Positions 15,450 through 25,416 are shown, counted from the stretch's first letter. The stretch: DNA of 64,000 nt from Devosia sp. A16 (GCF_001402915.1 NZ_CP012945.1:1589501-1653500), one strand, 5' to 3'. Made by a program: numbers and translations. The notes: generated by a model from the sequence alone, not told the origin.

Positions 15450-17906
15450 TCACACCGGCAACAGCAACCGATCCCGCCGCACCACCTCGGCCGACAGCCC
15501 CGCATCCGCGGCGTGCCGCGCCACCCGCACCACATAGCGCCCCGGCTCCACCAGCCAGTGCTGCGCCTCGGTGCGGTAGTAGGCGAACGCCCGTTCGTCC
15601 AGCTGCAGCGTCACGCGCTGTCGCTCTCCCTGCGCGAGGTACACCTTTTCAAACGCCTTCAGCTCCTTGGCCGGGCGCGGCACCGTCGCGTCGGGCGCCG
15701 AAACGTAGACCTGCACCACGTCCGAGCCGGCGCGGCGCCCGGTGTTCTCGAGGGTCACCGAAACGCTTACCGTGCCATCTGCTTCAAACCGGGTCGCATC
15801 CAGCGCGAGTTCCGACACCGCAAAGCTGGTGTAGCCAAGCCCGAAGCCGAACGGGAACAGCGGCGCGATGCCATGCCGATCATAGTGGCGATAGCCGATG
15901 AACACGCCTTCCTCGTAGCGGACCTTGCCGTCGAGCCCGGGATAGATCTCGCGATCCTGCGAATTGGTTGGGTTATCCGCCCATTTGACCGGAAAACTCT
16001 GCGGCAGCCGCCCGCCCGGCTCGGCCGCGCCGGTCAGCACGTCGGCAATGGCATTGCCGGCCTCCTGCCCCGGGTACCAGGCCTCGAGCACTGCCGCGAC
16101 CTTGTCGAGCCACGGCATCTCCACCGGTCCGCCGGTCTGCAGCACCACCACGGTGCGCGGGTTTGCCGCCGCCACTGCGGCGATCAACTCGTCCTGCCGG
16201 CCGGGCAGCGTGATCCGGTCGAGATCGCTGCCTTCGGTGTCCCACTCGCCGTTGCGCCCGACGAACAGCAGCGCCACCTCGGCATCGCGCGCCACCGCCA
16301 CCGCCTCGGCGATCGCCGCGTCGCCCAACGGCAGGCCGATGCCCGCGGCGAAGGCAGCGAGCCCCAGGGTCGCGAACGGCTTGGTGGCGAATTCGATCAC
16401 CACCTCGTAGCGGCGGCCGGCTTCGAGATCGATGGTGCCGACCACCTCGTCGCAGCCCTCCTCGAAGAAGGTGCGGCCCTTCTGCCAATTGGTCCACGCA
16501 TCGGCCACGAGCCTGCCGTCGACCAGCACGCGCGAGAAGCCGGCGCTGTAGATGCCGACCCGATGCTCACCGCTTGCCGCGGGCGTGAAGCTGCCGGTGA
16601 GGCGGGCAGAAAAGTGCAGCGGATCGACCTTGCCGCCGCCGACCCGGCCGATCCAGAACGCCTGCGCTTCGTCCAGCGTCTCGGTGAATACCGGCGCGCC
16701 GTCGAGCGCTTCGTTGGCGAAGTAGTCCGCCGTGAAACCGCCGCGCAGCAACGGCTCGAACCGGTGGTTGGTCGCGCCCGCCGCATAGCTCAGCCGTGTC
16801 TCGCCCAAGGCAGCAACCAGACCGTCCCAGGGCGACACCCGGTAGTGCGGGTTGAGCTGCGCCGAGCCGCCGCCCATGATCTGCGCTACCTTGGCGTTCG
16901 GCCCGATCACCGCGATCTTGCCGGCGCCGCCGAGCGGCAGCAGTTCGCCTTCGTTCTTCAACAGCACGGCGCCCTCGGCACCGGCGCGGCGGATCAGGGC
17001 GCGGTGCTCGGCGCGATCATCCGCCCGCTCCGCCCATTCGCTGTGATCGTCGAGCGCGCCGGTGCGCTCCATCAGCCGCAACACGTCGAGCACGCGCGTC
17101 CTGAGCGTCGCGCGGCTGACCTCGCCTGCCTCGACCGCGGCCACCAGCTTCGCACCGCGGTCGCGCGACGGCCCCGGCATTTCGAGATCGAGCCCGGCAT
17201 TGACCGTCGGCGCTGTGGAGTGCGAGCCGAACCAGTCCGACATCACCACGCCGTCATAGTGCCACTCGCGGCGCAACACCTGGTCGAGCAGCCAGGGGTT
17301 CTCGCTGGTGAAGGTGCCGTTGAGCTTGTTGTACGAGCTCATGATGCCCCAGGTGCCGGCACGCTTGACCGCCCATTCGAACGGCACGAGATACAGTTCG
17401 CGCAGTGTCCGCTCGTCGATCTCGGAACTGATCGTGGTGCGCTCGATCTCCGATTCATTGCCGGCAAAATGCTTGATCGTCGCCGAGACGCCCTGCCCCT
17501 GCAGCCCCTCGATATAGCCGACGGCAAGGCTGGCAGTGAGGATCGGATCCTCCGAGTAGCACTCGAAGTTGCGACCATTGCTGACCGAACGATGCAGGTT
17601 CACCGTAGGCGCGAGGCTCACATGCGCGCCCTTCGACTTCACCTCCTCAGCCAGGGCCGTGCCGATCTCGGTGAGCAGCCGGACGTTCCAGCTGGCGCCC
17701 AGCGCAATCCCCACCGGGAACGCCGCCGACTTCACCCCGCCGATCAACGAACCGCCACCCCGCGCGCCGTTCGGCCCGTCGGTGACGCGGAGTTTGCCGA
17801 TCCCCAGCCGTTCGATCGATGGCAGCGACCAGAAATCCTCTCCCGATAAGAGGCTCACCTGCTCCTCGAGCGTCATCCGGTCGACCAGCTCTTCGATCCG
17901 CCCCAT
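15450..17906 (-). CDS. Glycoside hydrolase family 3 beta-glucosidase with PA14 insert
   Basis: The protein has 818 residues. The GH3 N-terminal barrel holds KHFAGNE (145-151) and the nucleophile Asp224 in VVMSDWFGSH. The C-terminal sandwich holds the acid/base region. A PA14 carbohydrate-binding insert lies at about 400-540, and a fibronectin-III-like domain ends the protein. There is no signal peptide, so it is probably cytoplasmic and acts on imported oligosaccharides. The domain order matches bglX/PA14-type beta-glucosidases. It is divergent from the hxlR-like gene across the operator at 17991-18027. Confidence 0.93.
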   Translation of the reverse strand: MGRIEELVDRMTLEEQVSLLSGEDFWSLPSIERLGIGKLRVTDGPNGARGGGSLIGGVKSAAFPVGIALGASWNVRLLTEIGTALAEEVKSKGAHVSLAPTVNLHRSVSNGRNFECYSEDPILTASLAVGYIEGLQGQGVSATIKHFAGNESEIERTTISSEIDERTLRELYLVPFEWAVKRAGTWGIMSSYNKLNGTFTSENPWLLDQVLRREWHYDGVVMSDWFGSHSTAPTVNAGLDLEMPGPSRDRGAKLVAAVEAGEVSRATLRTRVLDVLRLMERTGALDDHSEWAERADDRAEHRALIRRAGAEGAVLLKNEGELLPLGGAGKIAVIGPNAKVAQIMGGGSAQLNPHYRVSPWDGLVAALGETRLSYAAGATNHRFEPLLRGGFTADYFANEALDGAPVFTETLDEAQAFWIGRVGGGKVDPLHFSARLTGSFTPAASGEHRVGIYSAGFSRVLVDGRLVADAWTNWQKGRTFFEEGCDEVVGTIDLEAGRRYEVVIEFATKPFATLGLAAFAAGIGLPLGDAAIAEAVAVARDAEVALLFVGRNGEWDTEGSDLDRITLPGRQDELIAAVAAANPRTVVVLQTGGPVEMPWLDKVAAVLEAWYPGQEAGNAIADVLTGAAEPGGRLPQSFPVKWADNPTNSQDREIYPGLDGKVRYEEGVFIGYRHYDRHGIAPLFPFGFGLGYTSFAVSELALDATRFEADGTVSVSVTLENTGRRAGSDVVQVYVSAPDATVPRPAKELKAFEKVYLAQGERQRVTLQLDERAFAYYRTEAQHWLVEPGRYVVRVARHAADAGLSAEVVRRDRLLLPV

Positions 17907-17990
17907 CGTCAGTTCTCCTCGTTGAACGTTCTACGCCCTTATCGCGGAGCGCACCGGCAAGGCAACCGCCCCGCAGGCGCCGGGCACCCC

Positions 17991-18027
17991 TAGTCACAAG
18001 CAGTAACCGTGTCTATATTTGTGACTA
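17991..18027. promoter_or_regulatory. HxlR-type operator and promoter
   Basis: A perfect 9-bp inverted repeat TAGTCACAA / TTGTGACTA (17991-17999 and 18019-18027) overlaps a promoter for the regulator: -35 TAGTCA at 17991, 17-bp spacer, -10 TATATT at 18014-18019. The GTG start at 18054 has AGGAGG at 18041. The arrangement fits autorepression by the adjacent HxlR protein and possibly control of the divergent GH3 gene. Confidence 0.7.
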
Positions 18028-18053
18028 ATGTAACGCCTCAAGGAGGCAGACCT

Positions 18054-18470
18054 GTGAAACCGATCCCCGGCCGCAGTGAAACCTGCAACGCCATGGCCGA
18101 CATCCTCAATCGCATCGGCGACAAGTGGAGCGTCATGATTGTCGGCTATCTCGGCAAGAAGACCATGCGCTTCAACGAACTGCGCCACACCATCGGCGGC
18201 ATCTCGCAGCGCATGCTGACGCTCACGCTGCGCAACCTCGAGCGCGACGGCCTCGTCACCCGCACGGTGTACCCGGAGATTCCGCCGCGCGTCGAATATC
18301 AGCTCACCGCTTTGGGCCAGAGCCTGCAGGCGCCGATCAGTGCGCTCTGGGCGTGGGCCGAGGAGCACCAGGGCGAGGTGCAGAGCGCCCGGCTGGAATA
18401 TGACGGACTGAATGCCGACGCTGCCGAGCAGCACCCGCCGGAGCGGCGCTACGCCGGCGCCGCAAGGTGA
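18054..18470 (+). CDS. HxlR family transcriptional regulator
   Basis: This 138-residue winged-helix protein has NRIGDKWSVMIVGYLGKKTM and GGISQRMLTLTLRNLERDGL, diagnostic of HxlR/DUF24. A cysteine near the N-terminus (ETCNAMADIL) is at the position used for redox or electrophile sensing in several relatives. GTG 18054 has a perfect AGGAGG 7 bases upstream; a longer frame from 18009 would begin inside the operator. It overlaps the acetyltransferase gene by 4 bases. Confidence 0.93.
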   Translation: MKPIPGRSETCNAMADILNRIGDKWSVMIVGYLGKKTMRFNELRHTIGGISQRMLTLTLRNLERDGLVTRTVYPEIPPRVEYQLTALGQSLQAPISALWAWAEEHQGEVQSARLEYDGLNADAAEQHPPERRYAGAAR

Positions 18471-19255
18471 CTGCAGGGGTTGCGACCCGCTCTAGCCTCG
18501 CTGACGACCTGAGCGCCATCGGCCTCGGCGATGGCGACGCCGTGCTGGTGCACGCCGCGCTGCGCCAGGTCGGCAAGCTCGTGAACGGCCCGGACGACAT
18601 CATCGACGCCCTGCGTGACGTCATCGGCGAGGCCGGGACGATTATCGGCTACTGCGACTGGCAGCTCGACGACGAGCTGCGCGATGACCCGGCGATGCGG
18701 CCGCACATCGCGCCGTTCGATCCGGAGCGCTCGCGCTCGATCCGCGACAACGGCTACTGGCCGGAAGCGCTGCGGACCACGCCCGGAGCGCGGCGCAGCG
18801 CCAGCCCCGGCGCCTCGATGGCCGCGCTCGGCGGCGAGGCCGAGTGGTTCACCGCGGACCATGCGCTCGATTATGGCTACGGCCCGCAATCGCCGCTCGG
18901 CAAACTAGTGGAAGCCAAAGGCAAGGTGCTGATGCTGGGCGCTCCGCTCGACACCATGACGCTGCTGCACCATGCCGAGCACCTCGCCGATTTCCCCAAC
19001 AAGCGGATCCTCCGCTACGAGGCGCCGATCCTCATCGCTGGAGAAACCGTCTGGCGCTGGTTCGAAGAGTTCGACACCTCCGATGTGCCCGATGGCCTGC
19101 CGGAGGATTACTTTGCCACCATCGTCGAGCAGTTTCTCGCCACCGGCCGCGGCAAACGGGGCAAGGTCGGCGCGGCAAACTCGGTGCTCGTCCCCGCCGA
19201 CGAGATGGTGGCGTTCGGGGTCGACTGGCTCGAACGCTGGGGCAAGACGCGCTGA
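18467..19255 (+). CDS. AAC(3) family aminoglycoside N-acetyltransferase-like protein
   Basis: The 262-residue protein matches the AAC(3) fold: DAVLVHAALRQVGKLVNGPD near the N-terminus, ARRSASPGASMAALG, and the C-terminal GKVLMLGAPLDTMTLLHHAE. Members acetylate the 3-amino group of aminoglycosides; chromosomal homologues such as YokD may have other amine substrates. Start GTG 18467 overlaps the hxlR-like stop (GTGA), so the pair is one operon with operator control. Resistance activity is inferred from family only. Confidence 0.9.
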   Translation: MTAGVATRSSLADDLSAIGLGDGDAVLVHAALRQVGKLVNGPDDIIDALRDVIGEAGTIIGYCDWQLDDELRDDPAMRPHIAPFDPERSRSIRDNGYWPEALRTTPGARRSASPGASMAALGGEAEWFTADHALDYGYGPQSPLGKLVEAKGKVLMLGAPLDTMTLLHHAEHLADFPNKRILRYEAPILIAGETVWRWFEEFDTSDVPDGLPEDYFATIVEQFLATGRGKRGKVGAANSVLVPADEMVAFGVDWLERWGKTR

Positions 19256-19320
19256 CCGTAGTCCGAAATTCGGCAGCACCACCGCGAGCGGTGAAGCTGG
19301 GCTTTTCACCAACCACCGGC

Positions 19321-19400
19321 TGTCATCCCAGCGAAAGCTGGGAACCAACTCGCCGCCCGCGAAAGTGGATGCTTGGGTCCCAGCTTTCGCTGGGATGACA
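19321..19400. repeat. Inverted-repeat element, family C copy 1
   Basis: Arms TGTCATCCCAGCGAAAGCTG and its complement (19321-19340 / 19381-19400) enclose about 40 bases. It lies between the convergent AAC(3) and aldo/keto reductase genes. The closest relative is at 44751-44838. Confidence 0.9.
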
Positions 19401-19481
19401 CCGTGCGTGGGTTGATCGCAGTGGGTCAACCTCACCACCGCGACCACTTTTTCCCGTGACTTAGTTCATCTGCGGAACGCC

Positions 19482-20907
<1,426 letters not shown>

Positions 20908-20936
20908 CGTTGCCTTCCTTGTCCCGACGAGAACCA

Positions 20937-20967
20937 AGGCTAGGAGTTCGAGCGCACTCTAAGTCAA
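20937..20967 (-). promoter_or_regulatory. MerR-type promoter with 19-bp spacer
   Basis: On the minus strand, -35 TTGACT (20967-20962) and -10 TAGCCT (20942-20937) are separated by 19 bp containing an imperfect dyad (TAGAGT...ACTCC). The over-long spacer with a dyad is the classic MerR activation architecture. This indicates that the merR-like/aldo-keto reductase operon is self-controlled. Confidence 0.7.
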
Positions 20968-21038
20968 GCGGCGATTTTCGCGCGGTGCCCACCGTGGTTC
21001 CAGCTCGGAGATATGTGAGAGCACCAGAACCCGCCCAC

Positions 21039-21134
21039 CCACCGGGTCATTCCCGCGAAAGCGGGAACCTCTGTTTTCGTGCCCGACGCACCATCGCAAA
21101 CGGAGATCCCCGCTTTCGCGAGATGACCCGGTGG
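21039..21134. repeat. Inverted-repeat element, family C copy 2
   Basis: Arms CCACCGGGTCATTCCCGCGA and an imperfect complement lacking two G. The core (ACCTCTGTTTTCGTGCCC) is almost identical to the copy at 22701-22793. It lies between two minus-strand genes (the merR-like promoter side and the SDR end). Confidence 0.88.
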
Positions 21135-21170
21135 CAGTTCACTCGTCCGGCGAGTAACTCCGGGAAACGC

Positions 21171-21917
21171 CTACGCGTTGAAGCCGCTGTCGACGAGGAT
21201 CGAGGTGCCGGTGATGCTGCGCCCGCCGGGGCCGGCGAGATGCACCACCGCTGCTGCGATATCCTCGGCGGCGCCGAACCGGCCGAGCGCATTGAGCCCC
21301 AATTGCGACGGCGCCATCGGTCCGTCGGCCGGGTTCATGTCGGTGTCGGTCGAGCCCGGATCGACCGTGTTGATGGTGATCCCCAGCGGCCCCAGTTCAC
21401 GCGCCAGGGCGCGGGTCATGCCGCCCAGCGCCGATTTGCTCGTGACGTAGAGGCTGAGCCCCGGCCCTGCGACGCGGGTGGCCATGTTGGTGCCGATCGA
21501 AATGATCCGCCCGCCCCCACGCATGTGCTTGACCGCCGCCTGCGTCGCGAAGAACGGCGCCCGGGCATGGATCGAGAACAGCCGGTCGAAGCTCTCGACC
21601 GTGACCTCGCCGAACGGTCCGCCGGTGCCGACACCGGCATTGTTGACGAGGATGTCGAGGCGGCCGAGTTCGGCAACCGTACGGTCGACGGCGGCCATCA
21701 CCGCACCGGCATCGGCCGAATCGACCTGCATGGCGACGGCGCGCCGGCCGAGCGCCACGACCTCTCGCGCGACCTCGCCGGCCTTCTCGCCGTTGCGCTC
21801 GAAGGTAAAGGCGACATCGGCGCCGGCCCGCGCCAGCGCCAGCACGGTGGCTGCGCCAATGCCGCGGCTGCCGCCGGTCACCAGGGCCACGCGGCCGGAA
21901 AGCTCAAGCTCGGTCAT
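21171..21917 (-). CDS. SDR family oxidoreductase
   Basis: This 248-residue classical short-chain dehydrogenase has TGGSRGIGAA (cofactor), NNAG, the catalytic Ser region (IISIGTNMA) and YVTSK. FabG-like 3-oxoacyl reductases are the closest type, but regulation by the divergent TetR protein suggests a xenobiotic or specialised substrate. ATG 21917 has GGAG 10 bases upstream; a longer frame starting at 21950 would cross the operator. Confidence 0.92.
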   Translation of the reverse strand: MTELELSGRVALVTGGSRGIGAATVLALARAGADVAFTFERNGEKAGEVAREVVALGRRAVAMQVDSADAGAVMAAVDRTVAELGRLDILVNNAGVGTGGPFGEVTVESFDRLFSIHARAPFFATQAAVKHMRGGGRIISIGTNMATRVAGPGLSLYVTSKSALGGMTRALARELGPLGITINTVDPGSTDTDMNPADGPMAPSQLGLNALGRFGAAEDIAAAVVHLAGPGGRSITGTSILVDSGFNA

Positions 21918-21935
21918 ATCGGATCTCCATTTTTC

Positions 21936-22002
21936 TACCGATCGGTACACAATTGGCTATGACGGTTGCGATCAAGCGTCAAGAATTTTATACTGATCGG
22001 TA
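21936..22002. promoter_or_regulatory. Twin TetR operators
   Basis: The perfect palindrome TACCGATCGGTA (21936-21947) and the near-copy TACTGATCGGTA (21991-22002) are centred 55 bp apart in the divergent SDR/tetR-like gap. The first sits just before the SDR start. The second overlaps the -10 of the regulator promoter. Confidence 0.8.
21966..21994 (+). promoter_or_regulatory. Promoter of tetR-like gene
   Basis: -35 TTGCGA (21966-21971), a 17-bp spacer and -10 TATACT (21989-21994), followed directly by the operator at 21991-22002. Transcription should begin near 22001, which rules out translation starts upstream of that point. Confidence 0.75.
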
Positions 22003-22025
22003 GACAATCGTCCGGAAACCCGATT

Positions 22026-22631
22026 TTGGCAGGCCGCCCCAGAGAGTTCGATCGAGACCTGGCGCTCGAGCAGGCGATGCGCCTGTTCTGGGAGCGCGGC
22101 TATGAGGGCACCTCGATCAACGACCTGACCGAGGCGCTCGGCGTCGGCAAGCCGAGCCTCTACGCTGCCTTCGGCTCCAAGGAACAGCTGTTCTACGAGG
22201 CGCTCGATCTCTATGTGCGCACCTACGGGCCGACCCTCGGAGACATGCCCACGGCGCGCGGCGCCATCGAGTCCCTGCTGCGTTCCAACGCCGAGACCTA
22301 TGTCGATCCCAACATTCCCTCAGGCTGCATGATCGTCCTCGCCGCCGCCGTCGGGCCGCCGCAGAACGCCGAGGTGCGAGCCCACCTCGCGAGGCTGCGC
22401 AACGCGTCGACCGGCTCGTTCGCGGCGCGGATCAGGAAGGGCATCGTGGATGGCGATGTGCCTGATGGCGCCGATGCCGACGCCATGGCGCAGTTCTACA
22501 CCACGGTGCTGAACGGGCTCGCATTGCAGGCCCGGGACGGCGCCGGCGGCGCCGCCCTTGAGCGAGTGATCGACGGCGCCATGGCCGCCTGGGATGTGCT
22601 GGCCGGGGCGAACAAGGCGGCAGCGCCCTAG
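22026..22631 (+). CDS. TetR/AcrR family transcriptional regulator
   Basis: This 201-residue regulator has the TetR HTH (AMRLFWERGYEGTSINDLTE ... GVGKPSLYAAFGSKEQLF) and a C-terminal ligand domain of the TetR_C type found in quinone- and NemR-like repressors. TTG 22026 is chosen because the predicted transcription start (about 22001) lies after the longer candidate start at 21966. It probably represses itself and the divergent SDR via the twin operators. Confidence 0.9.
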   Translation: MAGRPREFDRDLALEQAMRLFWERGYEGTSINDLTEALGVGKPSLYAAFGSKEQLFYEALDLYVRTYGPTLGDMPTARGAIESLLRSNAETYVDPNIPSGCMIVLAAAVGPPQNAEVRAHLARLRNASTGSFAARIRKGIVDGDVPDGADADAMAQFYTTVLNGLALQARDGAGGAALERVIDGAMAAWDVLAGANKAAAP

Positions 22632-22700
22632 GGGCGCGGGCTTCTCGGTGTCACCCCAGCGAATGCCCATCGGGACGCTAAGTTACGGTCTCGCCCCACC

Positions 22701-22793
22701 CACCGGGTCATTCCCGCGAAAGCGGGAACCTCTGTTTTCGTGCCCACCGCACGATCGCAAACGGAGGTCCCCGCTTTCGCGGGGATGACACCG
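22701..22793. repeat. Inverted-repeat element, family C copy 3
   Basis: Arms CACCGGGTCATTCCCGCGAA and GCGGGGATGACACCG enclose a core nearly identical to the copy at 21039-21134. It lies between the convergent tetR-like and MATE genes. A remnant of the other C subtype (GGTGTCACCCCAGCGAATGC) is visible just upstream at about 22648-22667. Confidence 0.9.
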
Positions 22794-22861
22794 AGGTTTG
22801 TAGGACTTGCAGAGCGTCGTTTCGCCTGGCCGGGCGCTCCGCAGGGCCTGAGGCAGACGCT

Positions 22862-24214
22862 TTACACCAGCGCCTTGATTTCCTTCTTCCGCCACCAGCC
22901 CAGGTAGTAGCTGGCCTGGAAGAGGAGCAGGGCGCTGAAGCTCATGCAGTAGCCCCACCACACCCCTTCGAGCCCGAAGAAGTGGCTGAGCGTCAGGGCC
23001 GCCGGGATTTCGACGAGGACGATCGCCGCCAGCGACAGCGCCATCGGGATCCACACATCGCCCGAGGCGCGCATCACCGCCGAGAACACCGAGCCCCAGC
23101 CGAACACCAGGCAGCTCCACAACACGATGTGCAACAGCCGCTCGGCGATCTCGACCACCGACTCGTCGGTGATGAACAGCCGCACCAGATGCTGCGAGAA
23201 CAGGTAGGCGATCAGCACCAGCACGCCGGTGACGATCAGGTTCATCAGCAGCGCGGTGCGGGTCACCTTCTCGACGTCGTCGAAGCGCCGCGCCCCGATC
23301 GCCTGCGCCGCGAAGATCGAGGCGGCGATGCCGATCGACATGGCCGGGAACTGCACATAGCTCAGCACCTGGTTGACCGCGCCATAGGCCGCGGTGGCGT
23401 CCGAGCCGAAGCGGTTGACGATGCCGACGATGACGATAGCCGAGATCGACGACACCACCATGGCGACGCCGGCCGGGATGCCGAGCTTGAGGATCAGCCC
23501 GAGCAGCGGCAGATCCACCTTCAGGTGCCGGAACAGCTCCGCGTCGGGCGCCATCGGGCTCTTCTTGTAGTTGAGGTAGAAGAACAGGAAGATCAGCACC
23601 ACCACGAAGCCGGCGATGAACGCCACCGCCGCCGAGAGCACCCCGATCTGCGGCAGGCCGAACCAGCCCTGGATCAGCGCCGGGGTGACGAACAGCCCCA
23701 CCCCGATCGAAAAGATCAGGGTCAGCAGCGGCGTCACCGTGTCACCGACGCCGCGCAGCGTCGAGGTGATGATCAGGAACAGGAAGAACCCGGGCATGCC
23801 GATCAGGACGATCCGCCCATAGGCAGTCGCTTCGGCCACGATGTCGGCCGGCGCTCCGAGCAGCTCCATCAGGTTCTGCGCAAAAAAGCCGCCGAACACC
23901 GCTACGACGAGCCCCATCAGGAAGCCGACGGTCAGTGTCGTACCGGTCACCTGCTTGATCTTCAGCAGGTTCTTGGCGCCCCAGGCCTGCCCGATCAGGA
24001 TCGCGGCGCCGGAAGCGAGGCCGATAACGAACGAGATCAGGAAGATCATGATCGGGAAGAACACCGAGACGGCGGCCAGCGCCTCCACTCCGATCATCTG
24101 CCCGATATAGATGTTGTTGATGGTGCCCGACAGCGACTGCAGGATGTTGCTGAGCATCAGCGGCACGAGGAAGACGAGGAACCGCTGCCAGAGCGGCCGA
24201 GAGAGATTGTTCAT
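22862..24214 (-). CDS. MATE family efflux transporter
   Basis: The 450-residue protein has 12 predicted membrane helices arranged as two MatE repeats (for example TINNIYIGQMIGVEALAAVS in the first). MATE proteins export organic cations, drugs or metabolites with Na+ or H+. The fold matches the NorM/DinF-like bacterial clade; the substrate is unknown. It is divergent from an SDR gene and no regulator is adjacent. Confidence 0.93.
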   Translation of the reverse strand: MNNLSRPLWQRFLVFLVPLMLSNILQSLSGTINNIYIGQMIGVEALAAVSVFFPIMIFLISFVIGLASGAAILIGQAWGAKNLLKIKQVTGTTLTVGFLMGLVVAVFGGFFAQNLMELLGAPADIVAEATAYGRIVLIGMPGFFLFLIITSTLRGVGDTVTPLLTLIFSIGVGLFVTPALIQGWFGLPQIGVLSAAVAFIAGFVVVLIFLFFYLNYKKSPMAPDAELFRHLKVDLPLLGLILKLGIPAGVAMVVSSISAIVIVGIVNRFGSDATAAYGAVNQVLSYVQFPAMSIGIAASIFAAQAIGARRFDDVEKVTRTALLMNLIVTGVLVLIAYLFSQHLVRLFITDESVVEIAERLLHIVLWSCLVFGWGSVFSAVMRASGDVWIPMALSLAAIVLVEIPAALTLSHFFGLEGVWWGYCMSFSALLLFQASYYLGWWRKKEIKALV

Positions 24215-24361
24215 CGAGTGAACTCCGAAACCCGTAAATCATGCGACGGCGTTGGCCCCAAATGGCCGGCGGCCGGTCGATGACCGGGTCGCGAGGCGGG
24301 CCACTTCACATCTCAGCTGAAGATGCAGGCGGGTCGGAGCACGATGGGGTATGAACGCACG

Positions 24362-24391
24362 GGCGGTTCTCTAGCCCCGGGGAGAGCCGCC
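24362..24391. other. Hairpin in MATE/SDR divergent region
   Basis: GGCGGTTCTC (24362-24371) pairs with GAGAGCCGCC (24382-24391) with one G-T, and the loop is 10 bases. There is no T-tail. It lies upstream of the SDR start and could be an operator or leader structure. Nothing else stands out in 24215-24453. Confidence 0.35.
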
Positions 24392-24453
24392 GTCAATCGC
24401 GCGACCACGCTGTCGCCTGCCCGCGTTGCCAATGAAAATCTGAAGGAATGCCA

Positions 24454-25179
24454 ATGACCCAGCCCGTCGCCAAGCCTGTGGCCCAGCCTGTAGCCATCGT
24501 CACCGGAGCAGGCCAGGGCATCGGCGCCGCCGTCGCGCGCGAGCTTGCCGAGCGCGGCTACCGGCTGGCGCTGTTCGCCCGTTCCGAGCAGGTCGAGGCG
24601 GTCGCCGCCGAGCTTTCCGCCACCGCGGTGCGCGGCTCGCTCACCGAGCCCGCCGACCTCCAGCGCCTCGTCGACGTGACCCTCGCCACCCATGGCCGCA
24701 TCGATGCAGTGGTCAACAATGCCGGGCACGTCCCGACCGGCGATATCGGCGCCATGCCCGACGAGGAATGGCAGCACGGCTTCGACATGATCGTCTTGAA
24801 CCCGGTCCGCCTGATGCGGTTGGTGACGCCGCATTTCCTCGCCGCCAGGCGAGGAGCCGCGGTGAACATCTCGAGCTTTGCCGGCAAATCGCCGGACCTC
24901 TCGATGCCGATGTCGTCGGCGCTGCGTCCGGCCTTGCAGGCCTGGACCAAGCTCTATGCCGACCGCTACGGCGCCGATGGTCTCCGCATGAATGCCGTGC
25001 TGGCGGGCTTCCTCGACAATTACGATACCGTCGAAGCCCGCCGCCGGAAGATCCCGGTCGGCCGCTATGGCGAGCTCGGGGAACTTGCCAAGGTCGTCGC
25101 CTTCCTCCTCTCCGACGACGCCTCCTACGTCACCGGGCAGAGCCTGCTGGTCGATGGCGGCATGACGCGGGCAGTGTAG
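24454..25179 (+). CDS. Divergent SDR family protein lacking YxxxK
   Basis: The 241-residue protein has the cofactor motif VTGAGQGIGAAVARELAERG and NNAGH and ends like an SDR (VTGQSLLVDGGMTRAV). At the place of the catalytic YxxxK it reads SSALRPALQ, so Tyr and Lys are replaced by Ser/Met and Arg. I recall similar SDR-like sequences in proteobacteria; they may use another mechanism or be non-catalytic. ATG 24454 is preferred because GAAGGA is 6 bases upstream; ATG 24448 abuts it. Confidence 0.88.
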   Translation: MTQPVAKPVAQPVAIVTGAGQGIGAAVARELAERGYRLALFARSEQVEAVAAELSATAVRGSLTEPADLQRLVDVTLATHGRIDAVVNNAGHVPTGDIGAMPDEEWQHGFDMIVLNPVRLMRLVTPHFLAARRGAAVNISSFAGKSPDLSMPMSSALRPALQAWTKLYADRYGADGLRMNAVLAGFLDNYDTVEARRRKIPVGRYGELGELAKVVAFLLSDDASYVTGQSLLVDGGMTRAV

Positions 25180-25207
25180 CGCAAGTTGCCCAGCGGATGG
25201 CGGATCT

Positions 25208-25306
25208 GCTCCCCTCCCCCTCGGGGGGAGGGGCTGGGGGTGGGGGCCATCGGTGATCACCGCACCACCCCCACCCTCAATGCCTCCCCTCAAGGGGGAG
25301 GGAAGC
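25208..25306. repeat. Inverted-repeat element, family B copy 2
   Basis: Two GC-rich hairpins (CCCTCCCCCTCGGGGGGAGG and CTCCCCTCAAGGGGGAGG) flank a GGTGGGGGCC...CCACCCCCACC pairing. It lies between the tandem SDR and azlC genes, one of three elements not at a convergent junction. Confidence 0.82.
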
Positions 25307-25416
25307 GATCGCATCCAGCTCGTGTGATGGACTTCTGGCCCCATCATTGCGGTGAATGGCGCCGATCACCAGATGTCATCGCACCATCGCCTCAACCTGA
25401 TGTAGCGTCCCCACCC

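Noticed and set aside
15219-17849. An 876-codon open frame opposite the GH3 gene
   Set aside because: Shadow of the beta-glucosidase; His/Arg/Gln-rich with no domain, while the minus-strand frame has all GH3 motifs.
18467-19255. AAC(3) gene as recently acquired mobile resistance
   Set aside because: Composition matches the surroundings, no mobile element is adjacent, and it is integrated in an operon with its regulator.
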